A DNA stretch of 64,000 bases, from the NCBI RefSeq assembly GCF_002777255.1, contig NZ_CP017634.1, positions 1,872,903 through 1,936,902 on the forward strand, given 5' to 3'. This DNA comes from Candidatus Formimonas warabiya (GTDB lineage: Bacteria; Bacillota; Dehalobacteriia; Dehalobacteriales; Dehalobacteriaceae). The notes beneath the pieces are model-generated. The model saw nothing but the letters and a program-made list of their open reading frames with translations, did not search any database and was not told where the DNA came from. The stretch's first letter is position 1. Every line of letters begins with the position of its first letter. Of this stretch, positions 26,465 to 35,067 are shown in pieces. Position numbers and translations under genes: made by a program.

Positions 26465-27676
26465 TTATTTTTTCGGTAAAGCACGGGTGCCGCTGGCATA
26501 TTCGGAATCTTCATAAGGAATCCATTTTCCGTCCTGCACAACCAGCATATAAGCTGCTACATTATTGGTCTGGCCATATTCGTTAAAGGTGGTGGTACCC
26601 ATAATGCCGGTGGTTTCGCTGTTTCTGATCGCGTCAACCATGGCTGCGGCAGTAGGTGCGTCACCACATTGCTTTAAGGCATTGAGTAAAATCATGGCAG
26701 CTTCATAGGCATAAGGAGTGAAAGCGCCTACAGGCTCCGTATAGCCGCCTTTGGCATAATCATCCAGGAATTTTTGGCCTTCCGGGGATTTGGCGGGATC
26801 GATTCCCGGCTTAATCGCCAAAGTGCCTTCTGCGGCTTTTGCCCCAATCTTCAAAAAGTCGTCGGAGTAAATGCCGGAAATACCTGCAAAGACTACATCC
26901 TTCATACCGGCTTCATACATTTGGTTTTTCAGCAAGGAAGCTTCCGTGACAACACCGCCGAAGTAAACGGCTTCAGCGCCGGAGCCCTTAATTTTCTGGA
27001 TGATGGGACGGAAATCAACAGTACCTTCCTGAACTTTCTCCGTGCCCAAAAGCTCGCCGCCCAGATCGGCAATCTTCTTGGTGAAAACAGTGGTATTGGC
27101 TTCCCCGTAAGAAGTTACGTCGGAAACAATAAACCATTTTTTGTAGCCCATATCGGTAATCAAGGTTTTGGCCAAAGGCTCATTTTCCTGGGCAGCAGTA
27201 GGTGCGGAACGGGTAATATAGGGATAGTTATCCGGAGAGGTCAACCCTTCCTTGATCGCGCCCCAGATTAAAAGGGGAATCTCCGCCTGTTTAAAAATAG
27301 GAATCGTCGCTTCCGCCACGCCGGAATTCCAGTGACCGGTAGCGGCCACTACCTGCTCGTCAGCCACAATTTGCTGGGCGCCGGCAGCGCCAACTTCAGG
27401 TTTACTGGCATCGTCAATGGTAATGACTTCAATCTTGTACGGGAATTCGCCGGATGCATTGGCAGCATCAATGGCCATCTGGAAAGCATTACGGGCCGCA
27501 GCACCTTCAGCCGCATTGGGGCCGGTGATGGGAGAAAGGAATCCCAGCTTCACCACTGCCTGCTCTTCACCACTGCCGCTTTGGCTGCCGCCACAACCGG
27601 CCAGGGCAAAGACAGCGGCCACGATGATCATGACGAGTAATAGAGAAAAAATTTTAGCTTTAGTCTTTTTGCACAT
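26465..27676 (-). CDS. livK: Liv-type substrate-binding lipoprotein
   Basis: A 403-residue extracellular lipoprotein. Its signal peptide (about 1-27, KKTKAKIFSLLLVMIIVAAVFALAG split by the cleavage site) ends in the lipobox LAGC, with Cys28 to be lipidated. The mature part is a periplasmic-binding-protein fold with VKLGFLSPITGPNAAEGAAARN, VVAATGHWNSGVAEA and YFGGVVTEASLLKN, typical of LivK/AmiC/urea-binding relatives. ATG 27676 follows GGAGG by 10 bases. The ligand is not identifiable by eye; amino acids, amides and urea are all possible. Confidence 0.88.
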   Translation of the reverse strand: MCKKTKAKIFSLLLVMIIVAAVFALAGCGGSQSGSGEEQAVVKLGFLSPITGPNAAEGAAARNAFQMAIDAANASGEFPYKIEVITIDDASKPEVGAAGAQQIVADEQVVAATGHWNSGVAEATIPIFKQAEIPLLIWGAIKEGLTSPDNYPYITRSAPTAAQENEPLAKTLITDMGYKKWFIVSDVTSYGEANTTVFTKKIADLGGELLGTEKVQEGTVDFRPIIQKIKGSGAEAVYFGGVVTEASLLKNQMYEAGMKDVVFAGISGIYSDDFLKIGAKAAEGTLAIKPGIDPAKSPEGQKFLDDYAKGGYTEPVGAFTPYAYEAAMILLNALKQCGDAPTAAAMVDAIRNSETTGIMGTTTFNEYGQTNNVAAYMLVVQDGKWIPYEDSEYASGTRALPKK

Positions 27677-27825
27677 CTAATTTTTACCTCCAGTGAATAA
27701 TAAATTTTTTTACCCCCAGCATTTCTAACCCCTGCTCATCTATCTATCTGCTCACTCACCCCCCCTACTAGGTATAGCTGCGCAGGCTCTTTTGAAACAT
27801 CAATCCGGCTCGTGAAAAAGGTCAA

Positions 27826-28542
27826 TCAGCCACACACAGGGTTTTCAATGAACTCACTGGAGCGCAGAGCTTCCTTATCTCCCTCAAAAACAATCTGACC
27901 TTTTTGGATCACATAGCCGTAATGGGAAACACTCAATGCTTTCTGGGCATTCTGCTCAACAAGGAGAATGGTCATTTTTTCTTCTTCATTCAAACGTTTA
28001 ATGATGCGAAAGGTCTCTTCCACCATGATCGGTGCCAACCCTAAGGAGGGCTCATCCAGTAACAACAGCACGGGCTTATTAATCACCGCCCGGGCAATGG
28101 TGAGCATGGTGCGTTCACCCCCGGAAAGAGTGCCTGCCTTTTGTTGCAGGCGCTGCTTGAGAATGGGGAAAGACTGGTAAACCTCTTCCAAACGTTCGTT
28201 CAGTATTTTTCGGTCATGGATATAGTAGGCACCCATCTTCAGGTTGGTTTCCACCGTCATTTTCTGCAGGGTCCCGGCCGCGGCGGCGGCAATAGCAATC
28301 CCTTTTTCCACTCTTTTGTGGGTAGGCAAGGCGTCAATATTTTCTCCGTCCAGCCTGATGCTGCCCGTATCGGCCTTGACCATCCCCAAAATCGCTTTGA
28401 GCAGGGTCGTCTTGCCAGCGCCATTAGCACCTAACACGCAGACGATGCGGCCTTTTTCAATACCCAGGCTCACATTCATGAGCATGGGAATCCGCCCGTA
28501 CCGGGTGCTGACATTTTCTATTTCCAAGGTTTTTTGCGTCAT
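27826..28542 (-). CDS. livF: LivF-type ABC transporter ATPase
   Basis: A 238-residue ATPase with Walker A VLGANGAGKTTLLKAILG (about 35-52), signature LSGGERTMLTIARA, Walker B LLLLDEPSLGLAP and switch His in LLVEQNA with Gln preceding Asn. The canonical LivF sequence LSGGEQQML is slightly altered to LSGGERTML. The start ATG overlaps the livG stop by 4 bases. Confidence 0.93.
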   Translation of the reverse strand: MTQKTLEIENVSTRYGRIPMLMNVSLGIEKGRIVCVLGANGAGKTTLLKAILGMVKADTGSIRLDGENIDALPTHKRVEKGIAIAAAAAGTLQKMTVETNLKMGAYYIHDRKILNERLEEVYQSFPILKQRLQQKAGTLSGGERTMLTIARAVINKPVLLLLDEPSLGLAPIMVEETFRIIKRLNEEEKMTILLVEQNAQKALSVSHYGYVIQKGQIVFEGDKEALRSSEFIENPVCG

Positions 28543-29315
28543 CTTTCCGCCCCTCCCAAATAAGCGTTAATTACGCAGAGATCATTGACCACGTCATGGT
28601 AAGTTCCTTCCGCAATTTTTTCTCCGGCATTAAAAACCACAATGCGTTCGGGAACTTCCTTCATCACCTGCATATCATGCTCAATGATAATGATGCAGAT
28701 ATCCGCTATTTTTTCCTTAATCTTTTGGATATCCTTCATCATGGTCATGGTTTCTTCTTCGTTCAGGCCGGCAGTTGGCTCGTCCAACAGCAAGATAGAG
28801 GGGCTCCCTACCAACGCCCGGCTGATTTCGATGCGGCGGCGGTCGATATGGGGAATATTCTTGGTCAGGACATACCGTTTATCCACCAGGTCAGGATTAA
28901 AATAACAGAGCAGGTCCATCGCTTCCTGTACCCCGGCATAAATCTCTTCGTTGCAGTGCCGGGGGCGGAATAAAACATCAAAAAGAGAACTTTTCTGGCT
29001 GGTGTAAAGACCTATGACCAGATTGTCGGCAACACTCAAATCCCAGCATAACCGGCTGGACTGGTAGGTGCGAGAAATACCTTTCTGGTATATCTGGAAG
29101 GGCTTAAGCCCGGTGATATCCTCACCCTTCACATAGGCCTTGCCTTTCGTCGCCTGATATATGCCGCTGATGATGTTTAGGAATGTAGTTTTGCCGGAGC
29201 CGTTAGGGCCAATGAGACCTACCACTTGTCCCGAATGAATGGCAAAATCTACGTCCTTCACCGCCCATAGCCCGCCAAAATTAATTGAAAGTTTTTGGGT
29301 CTCCAACAAGGCCAT
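28539..29315 (-). CDS. livG: LivG-type ABC transporter ATPase
   Basis: A 258-residue ATPase with Walker A GLIGPNGSGKTTFLNIISG (about 34-52), the LivG hallmark GISRTYQSSRLCWDLSV, and Walker B SILLLDEPTAGLNEEE followed by IIIIEHDMQVM. The usual LSGGQ signature is not present. In its place is IPHIDRRRIEISRAL, as in some LivG relatives where it reads LPYGxQRRLEIARAL; here the glycines are missing, so ATPase pairing may rely on LivF. First gene of the liv-type operon. Confidence 0.9.
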   Translation of the reverse strand: MALLETQKLSINFGGLWAVKDVDFAIHSGQVVGLIGPNGSGKTTFLNIISGIYQATKGKAYVKGEDITGLKPFQIYQKGISRTYQSSRLCWDLSVADNLVIGLYTSQKSSLFDVLFRPRHCNEEIYAGVQEAMDLLCYFNPDLVDKRYVLTKNIPHIDRRRIEISRALVGSPSILLLDEPTAGLNEEETMTMMKDIQKIKEKIADICIIIIEHDMQVMKEVPERIVVFNAGEKIAEGTYHDVVNDLCVINAYLGGAER

Positions 29316-29414
29316 ATATTTTTCCTCCTACTGCTTTAATAAGTGAAGATTTTACAGTGGTAAAGTAATGATGCAAAAATTCTGAAACAATTCATCGTTC
29401 TCTCATCTATCTTT

Positions 29415-29480
29415 AAGGGGTCAGTCTAAATTGTTGAAACATTCTATCTATTAATTCTATTTCCAGGTACCCTGACCCTT
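29415..29480. repeat. 66-bp element with terminal inverted repeats
   Basis: The ends AAGGGGTCAG (29415-29424) and CTGACCCTT (29472-29480) are inverted copies with one base missing, enclosing an AT-rich core. The layout is that of a tiny MITE or REP-type insertion in the liv promoter region. No other copy is seen in this window, so mobility is inferred from shape only. Confidence 0.45.
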
Positions 29481-29516
29481 CTTTTTGTCAGCTTCTCAAA
29501 TTATTTCATTAAAACA

Positions 29517-29528
29517 TTACCATGGTAA
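29517..29528. promoter_or_regulatory. Palindrome TTACCATGGTAA upstream of the liv-type operon
   Basis: A perfect 12-bp palindrome about 200 bases upstream of livG, in the 299-base gap 29316-29614. It could be an operator; no regulator can be assigned. Confidence 0.35.
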
Positions 29529-29554
29529 AATTAGGCAGAATTTTCAAATTTTTC

Positions 29555-29594
29555 GGAAGCAAGAAACGCCCTCAGAAAAACGTTTCTTGCTTCC
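29555..29594. terminator. Strong hairpin at the 3' end of pyrB
   Basis: A perfect 14-bp inverted repeat, GGAAGCAAGAAACG (29555-29568) / CGTTTCTTGCTTCC (29581-29594), lies 20 bases after the pyrB stop. There is no clear T run on the minus strand, so it may be an mRNA-end hairpin more than a classic terminator. Confidence 0.6.
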
Positions 29595-29614
29595 CACAAC
29601 CTGGGCGCCGGTGC

Positions 29615-30580
29615 TTAACCGACGCTTCCCGTTGTCAGGGCCAATAAAGCCATCCGTACGTATAAACCGTTATAAGCCTGTTCAAAATAGAGGGCGCCAG
29701 GATATTTATCCACACCGACGGTGATTTCATTCACCCGGGGCAGGGGGTGCAAAATGATCATGCCTTCTTTGCATCCACGAATCAATTCCTCATCCACAAT
29801 AAAAAGATCCTTTACTTTTTCATACTCTGACGGATCAGGGAAACGCTCTCTCTGAACCCGCGTCACATACAGAACATCGGCAACCTTGACGGCATCCTGC
29901 AGGCTATTGGTTTCTTCCACTTTAACCCCTCTGTCTCTTAAGCTGGCGACAATATCCTCCGGCATTTTTAATTGATCGGGGGAGGCCAAAATCAGGTCGC
30001 ATCCATAGAGAGCCAGGAAATCGACTAAAGAGTGTACGGTGCGGCCAAATTTCAGGTCGCCCACCAAAGCTACCTTTAAACCTTCCGCGCTGCCTTTTGC
30101 CTTCAGAATGGTATAAATATCCAATAAGGCCTGGGTGGGATGCTGGCCGGCGCCGTCTCCGGCATTAATGATGGGATGTTTGGCAGCTTGGGCTGCGATA
30201 TCCGCCGCTCCCGTCTGAGGGCTGCGGATTACAATCACATCGGCATAGCCGTCAATAACGGTTATGCCGTCATGAAGGGTTTCTCCCTTTGCGGTAGAAG
30301 AAATCTGATTGGTGGCCGACTCGGCAACAGTAATCACGGAACCGCCCAAACGCAGCATGGCCGTTTCAAAAGATAATCTGGTCCGGGTGCTGGGTTCATA
30401 GAATAAGGAAGCCATCACTTTGCCTTCCATATCTTTAATGATTCTTTTTTCTGCCAGAGCCTGCTCATAGTGAGCAGCTGTGCCCATAATGGCATTTAAT
30501 TCCTCTAAACTGAACTGGCGGGCGGTAAGGACATCTTTCCCTTCAAAAGCCTTAATTTGTTCCGGACTTGGTTTTTTCAC
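29615..30580 (-). CDS. pyrB: Aspartate carbamoyltransferase catalytic subunit
   Basis: Transfers a carbamoyl group between carbamoyl phosphate and aspartate. The 321-residue protein has the carbamoyl-phosphate site FYEPSTRTRLSFETAM (about 58-73), the NAGDGAGQHPTQALLDIYTI block and the catalytic HPLPRVNEI near the C-terminus. GTG 30580 follows AAGGAGG. It stands apart from the pyr cluster, next to xanthine dehydrogenase-type and carbamate kinase genes, and lacks a PyrR attenuator. Two palindromes precede it instead. It may be the biosynthetic enzyme displaced, or work in reverse in a carbamoyl-aspartate catabolic route. The motifs favour true ATCase over ornithine or YgeW-type carbamoyltransferases. 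Confidence 0.9.
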   Translation of the reverse strand: MKKPSPEQIKAFEGKDVLTARQFSLEELNAIMGTAAHYEQALAEKRIIKDMEGKVMASLFYEPSTRTRLSFETAMLRLGGSVITVAESATNQISSTAKGETLHDGITVIDGYADVIVIRSPQTGAADIAAQAAKHPIINAGDGAGQHPTQALLDIYTILKAKGSAEGLKVALVGDLKFGRTVHSLVDFLALYGCDLILASPDQLKMPEDIVASLRDRGVKVEETNSLQDAVKVADVLYVTRVQRERFPDPSEYEKVKDLFIVDEELIRGCKEGMIILHPLPRVNEITVGVDKYPGALYFEQAYNGLYVRMALLALTTGSVG

Positions 30581-30626
30581 AGAGTTTTCCTCCTTGTATT
30601 TGAATTCTTATCAGGATATGTAACAT

Positions 30627-30667
30627 AAATGGTCCAACCATTTTTTCTCATTGTCTGATCATCAGAC
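30627..30667 (-). promoter_or_regulatory. Two operator-like palindromes upstream of pyrB
   Basis: AAATGGT-CCA-ACCATTT (30627-30643) is a perfect 7-3-7 inverted repeat of the TGGT-N3-ACCA type bound by many GntR/FadR-family regulators. GTCTGAT-C-ATCAGAC (30653-30667) is a perfect 7-1-7 repeat. Both lie 47-87 bases before the pyrB start. No cognate regulator is seen in the window. Confidence 0.55.
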
Positions 30668-30684
30668 GATAACTTTGGTTTGGG

Positions 30685-30716
30685 GAGGAAGTGCCGTCCA
30701 TTCCCTGCACTTCCTC
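30685..30716 (-). terminator. Hairpin after the molybdenum hydroxylase operon
   Basis: GAGGAAGTGC / GCACTTCCTC is a perfect 10-bp stem just after the stop of the last hydroxylase gene. It has no T run; transcript end or processing site before pyrB. Confidence 0.55.
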
Positions 30717-30728
30717 CTCTATAGGGGG

Positions 30729-33041
30729 TTAAGATTTATTTTTATTTTTCAGGGCAAAAAGTAATTTCTCCGGAGTAATGGGCATATTCTTCATTCTTAC
30801 GCCGACGGCATCATAAATGGCATTGATGATGGCCGGTGCAATAGAGTTATCCGCAGGCTCTCCCACCCCTTTGGCACCGTAGGGTCCCAATCCGCCGCCG
30901 GATTCCACCATCATGGTCTCTATTTCAGGCGCATCCGCCGCCGTAGGAATGAGATAGGTGGAAAAGGTGTTGCCTTTGGTATATCCCTTCTCCCAGCCCA
31001 TGTTTTCCGTGACATATCCCATATTGTAAATGGCGCCGCCCTCTAATTGCCCCTCACAGCTATTTCTGTTCAATGCTTTTCCCACATCATAACAAAGCAC
31101 AATTTTCCGCACCTGGAACTGGCCCGTTTCTTCATCCACCGCAACCTCCACGGCATGGGCACTGCAGGTATAGTCAGGGAAGATGCGGCCCTTAATATCA
31201 TGAAGATTGGGTACATCGGTAAAGGGCGCATTAAACTGGCCTTCATGGAATAGGGGAACACCGTCGTTGGAGAGGGCCCCCACCACGCTCACAAAAGGAA
31301 CGCTTACTAAAGGATTGTTAATTAAGCAAGCTTTTTCATGGATTAACTGGACATATTCAGGCGTCGTATTTAACATCTGGGCCGCTTTGGTGAGAATTCT
31401 CTGTTTCAGGTCCCGAACCGTCACCAGGGTGGCGTTCCCGGACATATAAAGCTGTCTGGTAGCCGTGGTGGTACCGCAAAGAGGGGTTAAATGGGTGTCC
31501 ATAATAAAGTTATGCACTTTCTCTATAGGTAATCCCAATTCTTCCGCGACAATCTGACATAAAATAGAAGACTGTCCGCCGCCCAAATCAGGAACCCCGG
31601 CCCGCACCGTAACACTTCCATCCAGCTCAATACGGATGCCGATCCGGGAAGAGTCATGCATGAAAGTGAGCCGTCCATAGCTCATCATACCGATGGCCAG
31701 GCCCCGGCCGATTTTTTTGCCGTCCACATAGTCCGGTTTCGGTCCGGTGGCTTCCAATCCCTCCCAGGCTTTCTTGGCAATCTCTTCCAGGGCAATATGA
31801 CCCTGGGGAATAAAACCGGTGGGAATTTCATCCCCATTTCTCAGGCAATTCTTCAGCCGAATTTCCAGGGGGGACATGCCCAGCCTGGCCGCAAGCTCAT
31901 CCATTTGCAGTTCGGAAGCCAGGTTCACCTGGCAGCACCCGAAACCTCTGTTGGCGCTGCTGGGCGTATTATTGGTAAAAACAGAAACACTGTCCACCTT
32001 CACATTGGGCACGTTATAGCAGCCCGGCGCATTCACCGTAGAATAGATTTGTACCCACCCGGTAATCAGCTTATAGCCGCCGCCGTCCATAATGATATCG
32101 ACCTGCTGAGCGGTAATTTTTCCCTCTTTCGTGGCAGCGGTTTTATAGCGCATGATCTCCGGGTGTCTCTTGCTGTGCACTTCCAGGGATTCTTCCCGGC
32201 TCCAGATCATCTTCACCGGCCGTTTCGTTTTATAGGCCAATAAGGCAAGGTAGGTTTCTACCGTAATATCCTCTTTACCCCCAAAGCCGCCGCCCATGAT
32301 CACACTCATATTCCGTACTTTCGTATGAGGCAGTCCCAAGACCTTGGCCACGGTCCGGTAGTGTTCCAGAACCTGGGTGCCCACCCGCAGCGTCACCACA
32401 CCGTTATCATCAACCCAGGCCATGCCGCCCTCGGTTTCCAGATAAGCATGGTCCACGGCAGATACCCGGTATTCATTCTCAATAATGATATCCGCTTCGG
32501 CAAATGCTTTTTCCACATCCCCTTTATTCACATGGGATTCCATAATCACATTGTTTTGGGTTTCCCCTTGGTCACTGCTCACAATATAGGCGCCCGGCTT
32601 TAAAGCCTCCTCCGGGTCAAATACGCCCGGCTGCACCTCATATTCCACCTCAATTAAACGGCAGGCCTCTTCCGCCAGTTCCTCCGTTTCTGCGGCAATC
32701 AGGGCAATGGCCTCACCCTTGCAGCGGATTTTTCCCTCGGCCAAAACCTTATATAAACCTTCAAAGCCGCCGCCTACATCCTTCATCTGGCCGAATTTAG
32801 AAATATCAATATTGTTCGGCACATCTTTTGCGGTGAGCACGGCATGCACACCCGGCAAGGCTTCTGCTTTGCTGGTATCAATAGACTTCAGAATGGCCGC
32901 AGGATACTTGCTCCTGAGGGCTTTACCGTATAGCATTCCCGGCATGGCAGAATCTTCCGAATACAGCTGTTCGCCTTTGGCTTTCGACCAAGCATCATGT
33001 CTAGGAGCCGGTGTCCCAATAACTTTTAAAGAGCCGTTCAT
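30729..33041 (-). CDS. Xanthine dehydrogenase-family molybdopterin-binding subunit (second set)
   Basis: A 770-residue large subunit of a molybdenum hydroxylase. It begins with a VIGTPAPRHDAWSKAKGEQLYSED-type head, then MGGGFGGKEDITVE (Moco/FAD-side glycine loop, about 250) and TRQLYMSGNA. The C-terminal GAKGVGEP (about 728-735) holds the catalytic base Glu. It forms a three-gene enzyme with the FeS (33060) and FAD (33583) subunits, all transcribed together. Family members hydroxylate purines, nicotinate or other N-heterocycles; the substrate here is not readable. The nearby yqeB/yqeC/mocA genes suggest a selenium-dependent hydroxylase. I chose ATG 33041, seven bases after AGGAGG. Confidence 0.9.
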   Translation of the reverse strand: MNGSLKVIGTPAPRHDAWSKAKGEQLYSEDSAMPGMLYGKALRSKYPAAILKSIDTSKAEALPGVHAVLTAKDVPNNIDISKFGQMKDVGGGFEGLYKVLAEGKIRCKGEAIALIAAETEELAEEACRLIEVEYEVQPGVFDPEEALKPGAYIVSSDQGETQNNVIMESHVNKGDVEKAFAEADIIIENEYRVSAVDHAYLETEGGMAWVDDNGVVTLRVGTQVLEHYRTVAKVLGLPHTKVRNMSVIMGGGFGGKEDITVETYLALLAYKTKRPVKMIWSREESLEVHSKRHPEIMRYKTAATKEGKITAQQVDIIMDGGGYKLITGWVQIYSTVNAPGCYNVPNVKVDSVSVFTNNTPSSANRGFGCCQVNLASELQMDELAARLGMSPLEIRLKNCLRNGDEIPTGFIPQGHIALEEIAKKAWEGLEATGPKPDYVDGKKIGRGLAIGMMSYGRLTFMHDSSRIGIRIELDGSVTVRAGVPDLGGGQSSILCQIVAEELGLPIEKVHNFIMDTHLTPLCGTTTATRQLYMSGNATLVTVRDLKQRILTKAAQMLNTTPEYVQLIHEKACLINNPLVSVPFVSVVGALSNDGVPLFHEGQFNAPFTDVPNLHDIKGRIFPDYTCSAHAVEVAVDEETGQFQVRKIVLCYDVGKALNRNSCEGQLEGGAIYNMGYVTENMGWEKGYTKGNTFSTYLIPTAADAPEIETMMVESGGGLGPYGAKGVGEPADNSIAPAIINAIYDAVGVRMKNMPITPEKLLFALKNKNKS

Positions 33042-33059
33042 CTTCACACCTCCTGCGTC

Positions 33060-33539
33060 CTATTTAGACCCGTTTATTTTTTCGGACACATCGTATATTG
33101 CGTCGACAATCTTCTTGTACCCGGTACAGCGGCATAAGTTTCCGGAAATCGCTTTCTTGATTTCTTCCCGGTCCGCTTTTCCCCCCTGGTCAATATAGTG
33201 CTTTCCTGCCATGATCATCCCGGGGGTACAAAAACCGCATTGAATCGCACCACGTTCCACAAAAGCTTTTTGCAGCTCACCCGTTAATTCATCCACCACG
33301 CCCAATCCCTTATTGGTCCATACGGTACCCCCATCTGCCTGGGCGGCTAAAACAAGACAGGACTTTACGGATTGGCCATTGAAAATTACCGTACAGGTAC
33401 CGCAGTCGCCTTCTTCGCAGCCGCATTTCACATCCCAAAACAGCTGAGCGCGCAAAAACCTTAACAAGCTCATTTCAGGCTTTACAGCAGCGTTTATTTT
33501 TGTGCCGTTAACAGTTACTGTAATATTTATTTCACTCAT
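33060..33539 (-). CDS. (2Fe-2S) subunit of molybdenum hydroxylase (second set)
   Basis: A 159-residue electron-transfer subunit with two [2Fe-2S] clusters: a plant-ferredoxin-type N-terminus with KCGCEEGDCGTCTV (about 37-50) plus a later Cys in VKSCLV, and a C-terminal domain with QCGFCTPGM and CRCTGYKKI. ATG 33539 follows GGGGAGGGTCG. It sits between the FAD subunit (43 bases) and the Mo subunit (18 bases). Confidence 0.95.
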   Translation of the reverse strand: MSEINITVTVNGTKINAAVKPEMSLLRFLRAQLFWDVKCGCEEGDCGTCTVIFNGQSVKSCLVLAAQADGGTVWTNKGLGVVDELTGELQKAFVERGAIQCGFCTPGMIMAGKHYIDQGGKADREEIKKAISGNLCRCTGYKKIVDAIYDVSEKINGSK

Positions 33540-33582
33540 CGCACGACCCTCCCCATCCCATGTTCAAACATCCCGGTCCAGG

Positions 33583-34440
33583 TTAAAGCTGGGCGGATTT
33601 TGCCAGCGCCCTGCGCACAATCACCGGCGCTACCATTTTCCGGTATTCCCCGGAGGCCCGGACATCTCCTATGGGCGAAATATCTTCATTTACTTTTTCC
33701 GCAGCTTCTTCCAACAGCTTCAGGGAAATCTCTTTTCCCGCCAAGAAGGCCTCTACCTGCTCTGCCCGCACCGGGGTGGGGGCAACAGAGCCCAAAGCAA
33801 TATTCACTTCCTTTATTCTACCGGCTTCTATTTCCACTCCGGCAGCCACACTGACCACAGAGATGGCCATGGCATTGCGCAGCCCTAGTTTGATGAAAGT
33901 GCTGGCACTGTTGGCCGCTTTTTTGGGCACTTCAATCCCGGTAATTAATTCATCACAGGCCAAAGCAGTTTTATTAACCCCTTTAAAAAATGTACCGATG
34001 GGAATCTTTCTTTCTCCCCGGGTCTTACTCTCCGCTACCACCGTAGCATTCAAGGCCAGTAAAGGGGTTGCCGTATCCGCTGCCGGAGACGCATTGGCAA
34101 TGTTTCCCGCGATGGTGGCGCTGTTCCGGGTGGTGGGATCGGCAAAATTTCGGGCTGCTTCCCGCAGGACGGGAGCATATTTTTCAATGATTTCCGCATG
34201 CTCCAAATCATGAATGGTGGTCAAGGGTCCGATAAGGATTTTGTCCTCCATCTCAGTAATAAAACGCAGCTCATGAAGGTGTCTGATATTGATCAGCGTT
34301 TTGTTATTCAGCTTTTCCGCCCGGATAAAAGGCATCACGTTCGTTGCTCCGGCCACCAGGCAGGATTTCTCTCCTTCCCGGTCTAAAACGTCCAATGCTT
34401 CCGCCTTGCTGCTTATATGGACGTAATCGAAGTTTTTCAC
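33583..34440 (-). CDS. FAD-binding subunit of molybdenum hydroxylase (second set)
   Basis: A 285-residue CoxM/XdhB-type flavoprotein. FAD-site motifs are LVAGATNVMPFIR (about 30-42) and NSATIAGNIANASPAADT (about 110-127), and a CO_deh_flav_C domain lies at the end (GSVAPTPVRAEQVEAFL). The GTG at 34440, nine bases after GGAG, is the likely start; a GTG at 34449 is too close to the ribosome site. It passes electrons from the FeS subunit to an acceptor such as NAD. Confidence 0.92.
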   Translation of the reverse strand: MKNFDYVHISSKAEALDVLDREGEKSCLVAGATNVMPFIRAEKLNNKTLINIRHLHELRFITEMEDKILIGPLTTIHDLEHAEIIEKYAPVLREAARNFADPTTRNSATIAGNIANASPAADTATPLLALNATVVAESKTRGERKIPIGTFFKGVNKTALACDELITGIEVPKKAANSASTFIKLGLRNAMAISVVSVAAGVEIEAGRIKEVNIALGSVAPTPVRAEQVEAFLAGKEISLKLLEEAAEKVNEDISPIGDVRASGEYRKMVAPVIVRRALAKSAQL

Positions 34441-34555
34441 AGTTATCACTCTCCCGTTTTAAACTTACCACAATCCGCTCAGCTACACTAACGGCAAACA
34501 ACAAGTCAGAGACTTCGGGTTGTTCCCTTTCCTTTAGTTCCCCTTTTCCATAGTT

Positions 34556-34607
34556 GGGGACATTCCAGTCCCAGGAAAGAAGCTCCAGCTTCAGCTGGTG
34601 TGTCCCC
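34556..34607. repeat. REP-like structured element between hydroxylase gene sets
   Basis: GGGGACA (34556-34562) and TGTCCCC (34601-34607) are inverted ends enclosing a perfect inner hairpin CCAGCT-TC-AGCTGG (34584-34597). The element overlaps the last codons of the FeS gene at 34591 and lies in the 150-base gap between the two hydroxylase sets. Confidence 0.5.
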
Positions 34608-35067
34608 TTTCCTTTACCGACTGTACAGCCTTGACGATGGCCGTGTATCCGGTGCACCGGCAGTGGTTCCCTCTTAAATAATCTCTGATCTCATCCTCTG
34701 TAGGAGAGGGATTTTCATTCAGTAAGGCCTGGGAGGTCAGAACCATGCCCGGGGTACAAAAACCGCACTGAATCGCCCCTTCGTCGATAAATGCCTGTTG
34801 GATGGGGGCCAACTCAGTCCCTTTGGCCAGTCCTTCAATGGTGGTAATGTTTTTCCCATGGGCGGCCACGGCCAGAATCAGGCAAGCCAGCACCGCTTTT
34901 CCGTCCAGCAATACGGTACATGCGGCACACTCGCCAATCCCGCAGCCGTATTTCGTTCCCGTAAGGGCCATGTCATTCCGAATCACATTCAGCAGCAACT
35001 CATTGGGATAAACGCTCACTCTGCGTTTTCTTCCGTTTACCGTAATTTCTATTTCATGTCTAGTCAT
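34591..35067 (-). CDS. (2Fe-2S) subunit of molybdenum hydroxylase (first set)
   Basis: A 158-residue paralogue of the subunit at 33060. Cluster motifs are YGCGIGECAACTVLLDG (about 41-57) with LACLI, then QCGFCTPGM and CRCTGYTAI. ATG 35067 follows GGAGGTG and overlaps the FAD gene stop, showing translational coupling. The C-terminal residues (ERGHTS) lie within a REP-like inverted repeat, so the end of the gene may have been reshaped by that element. Confidence 0.95.
   Translation of the reverse strand: MTRHEIEITVNGRKRRVSVYPNELLLNVIRNDMALTGTKYGCGIGECAACTVLLDGKAVLACLILAVAAHGKNITTIEGLAKGTELAPIQQAFIDEGAIQCGFCTPGMVLTSQALLNENPSPTEDEIRDYLRGNHCRCTGYTAIVKAVQSVKERGHTS

Noticed and set aside
29615..30580. 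Possibility that the carbamoyltransferase is an ornithine, YgeW or oxamate type enzyme
   Set aside because: The PSTRTRLSFE and HPTQALLD motifs and overall length fit aspartate carbamoyltransferase best; other transferases show different loop motifs.
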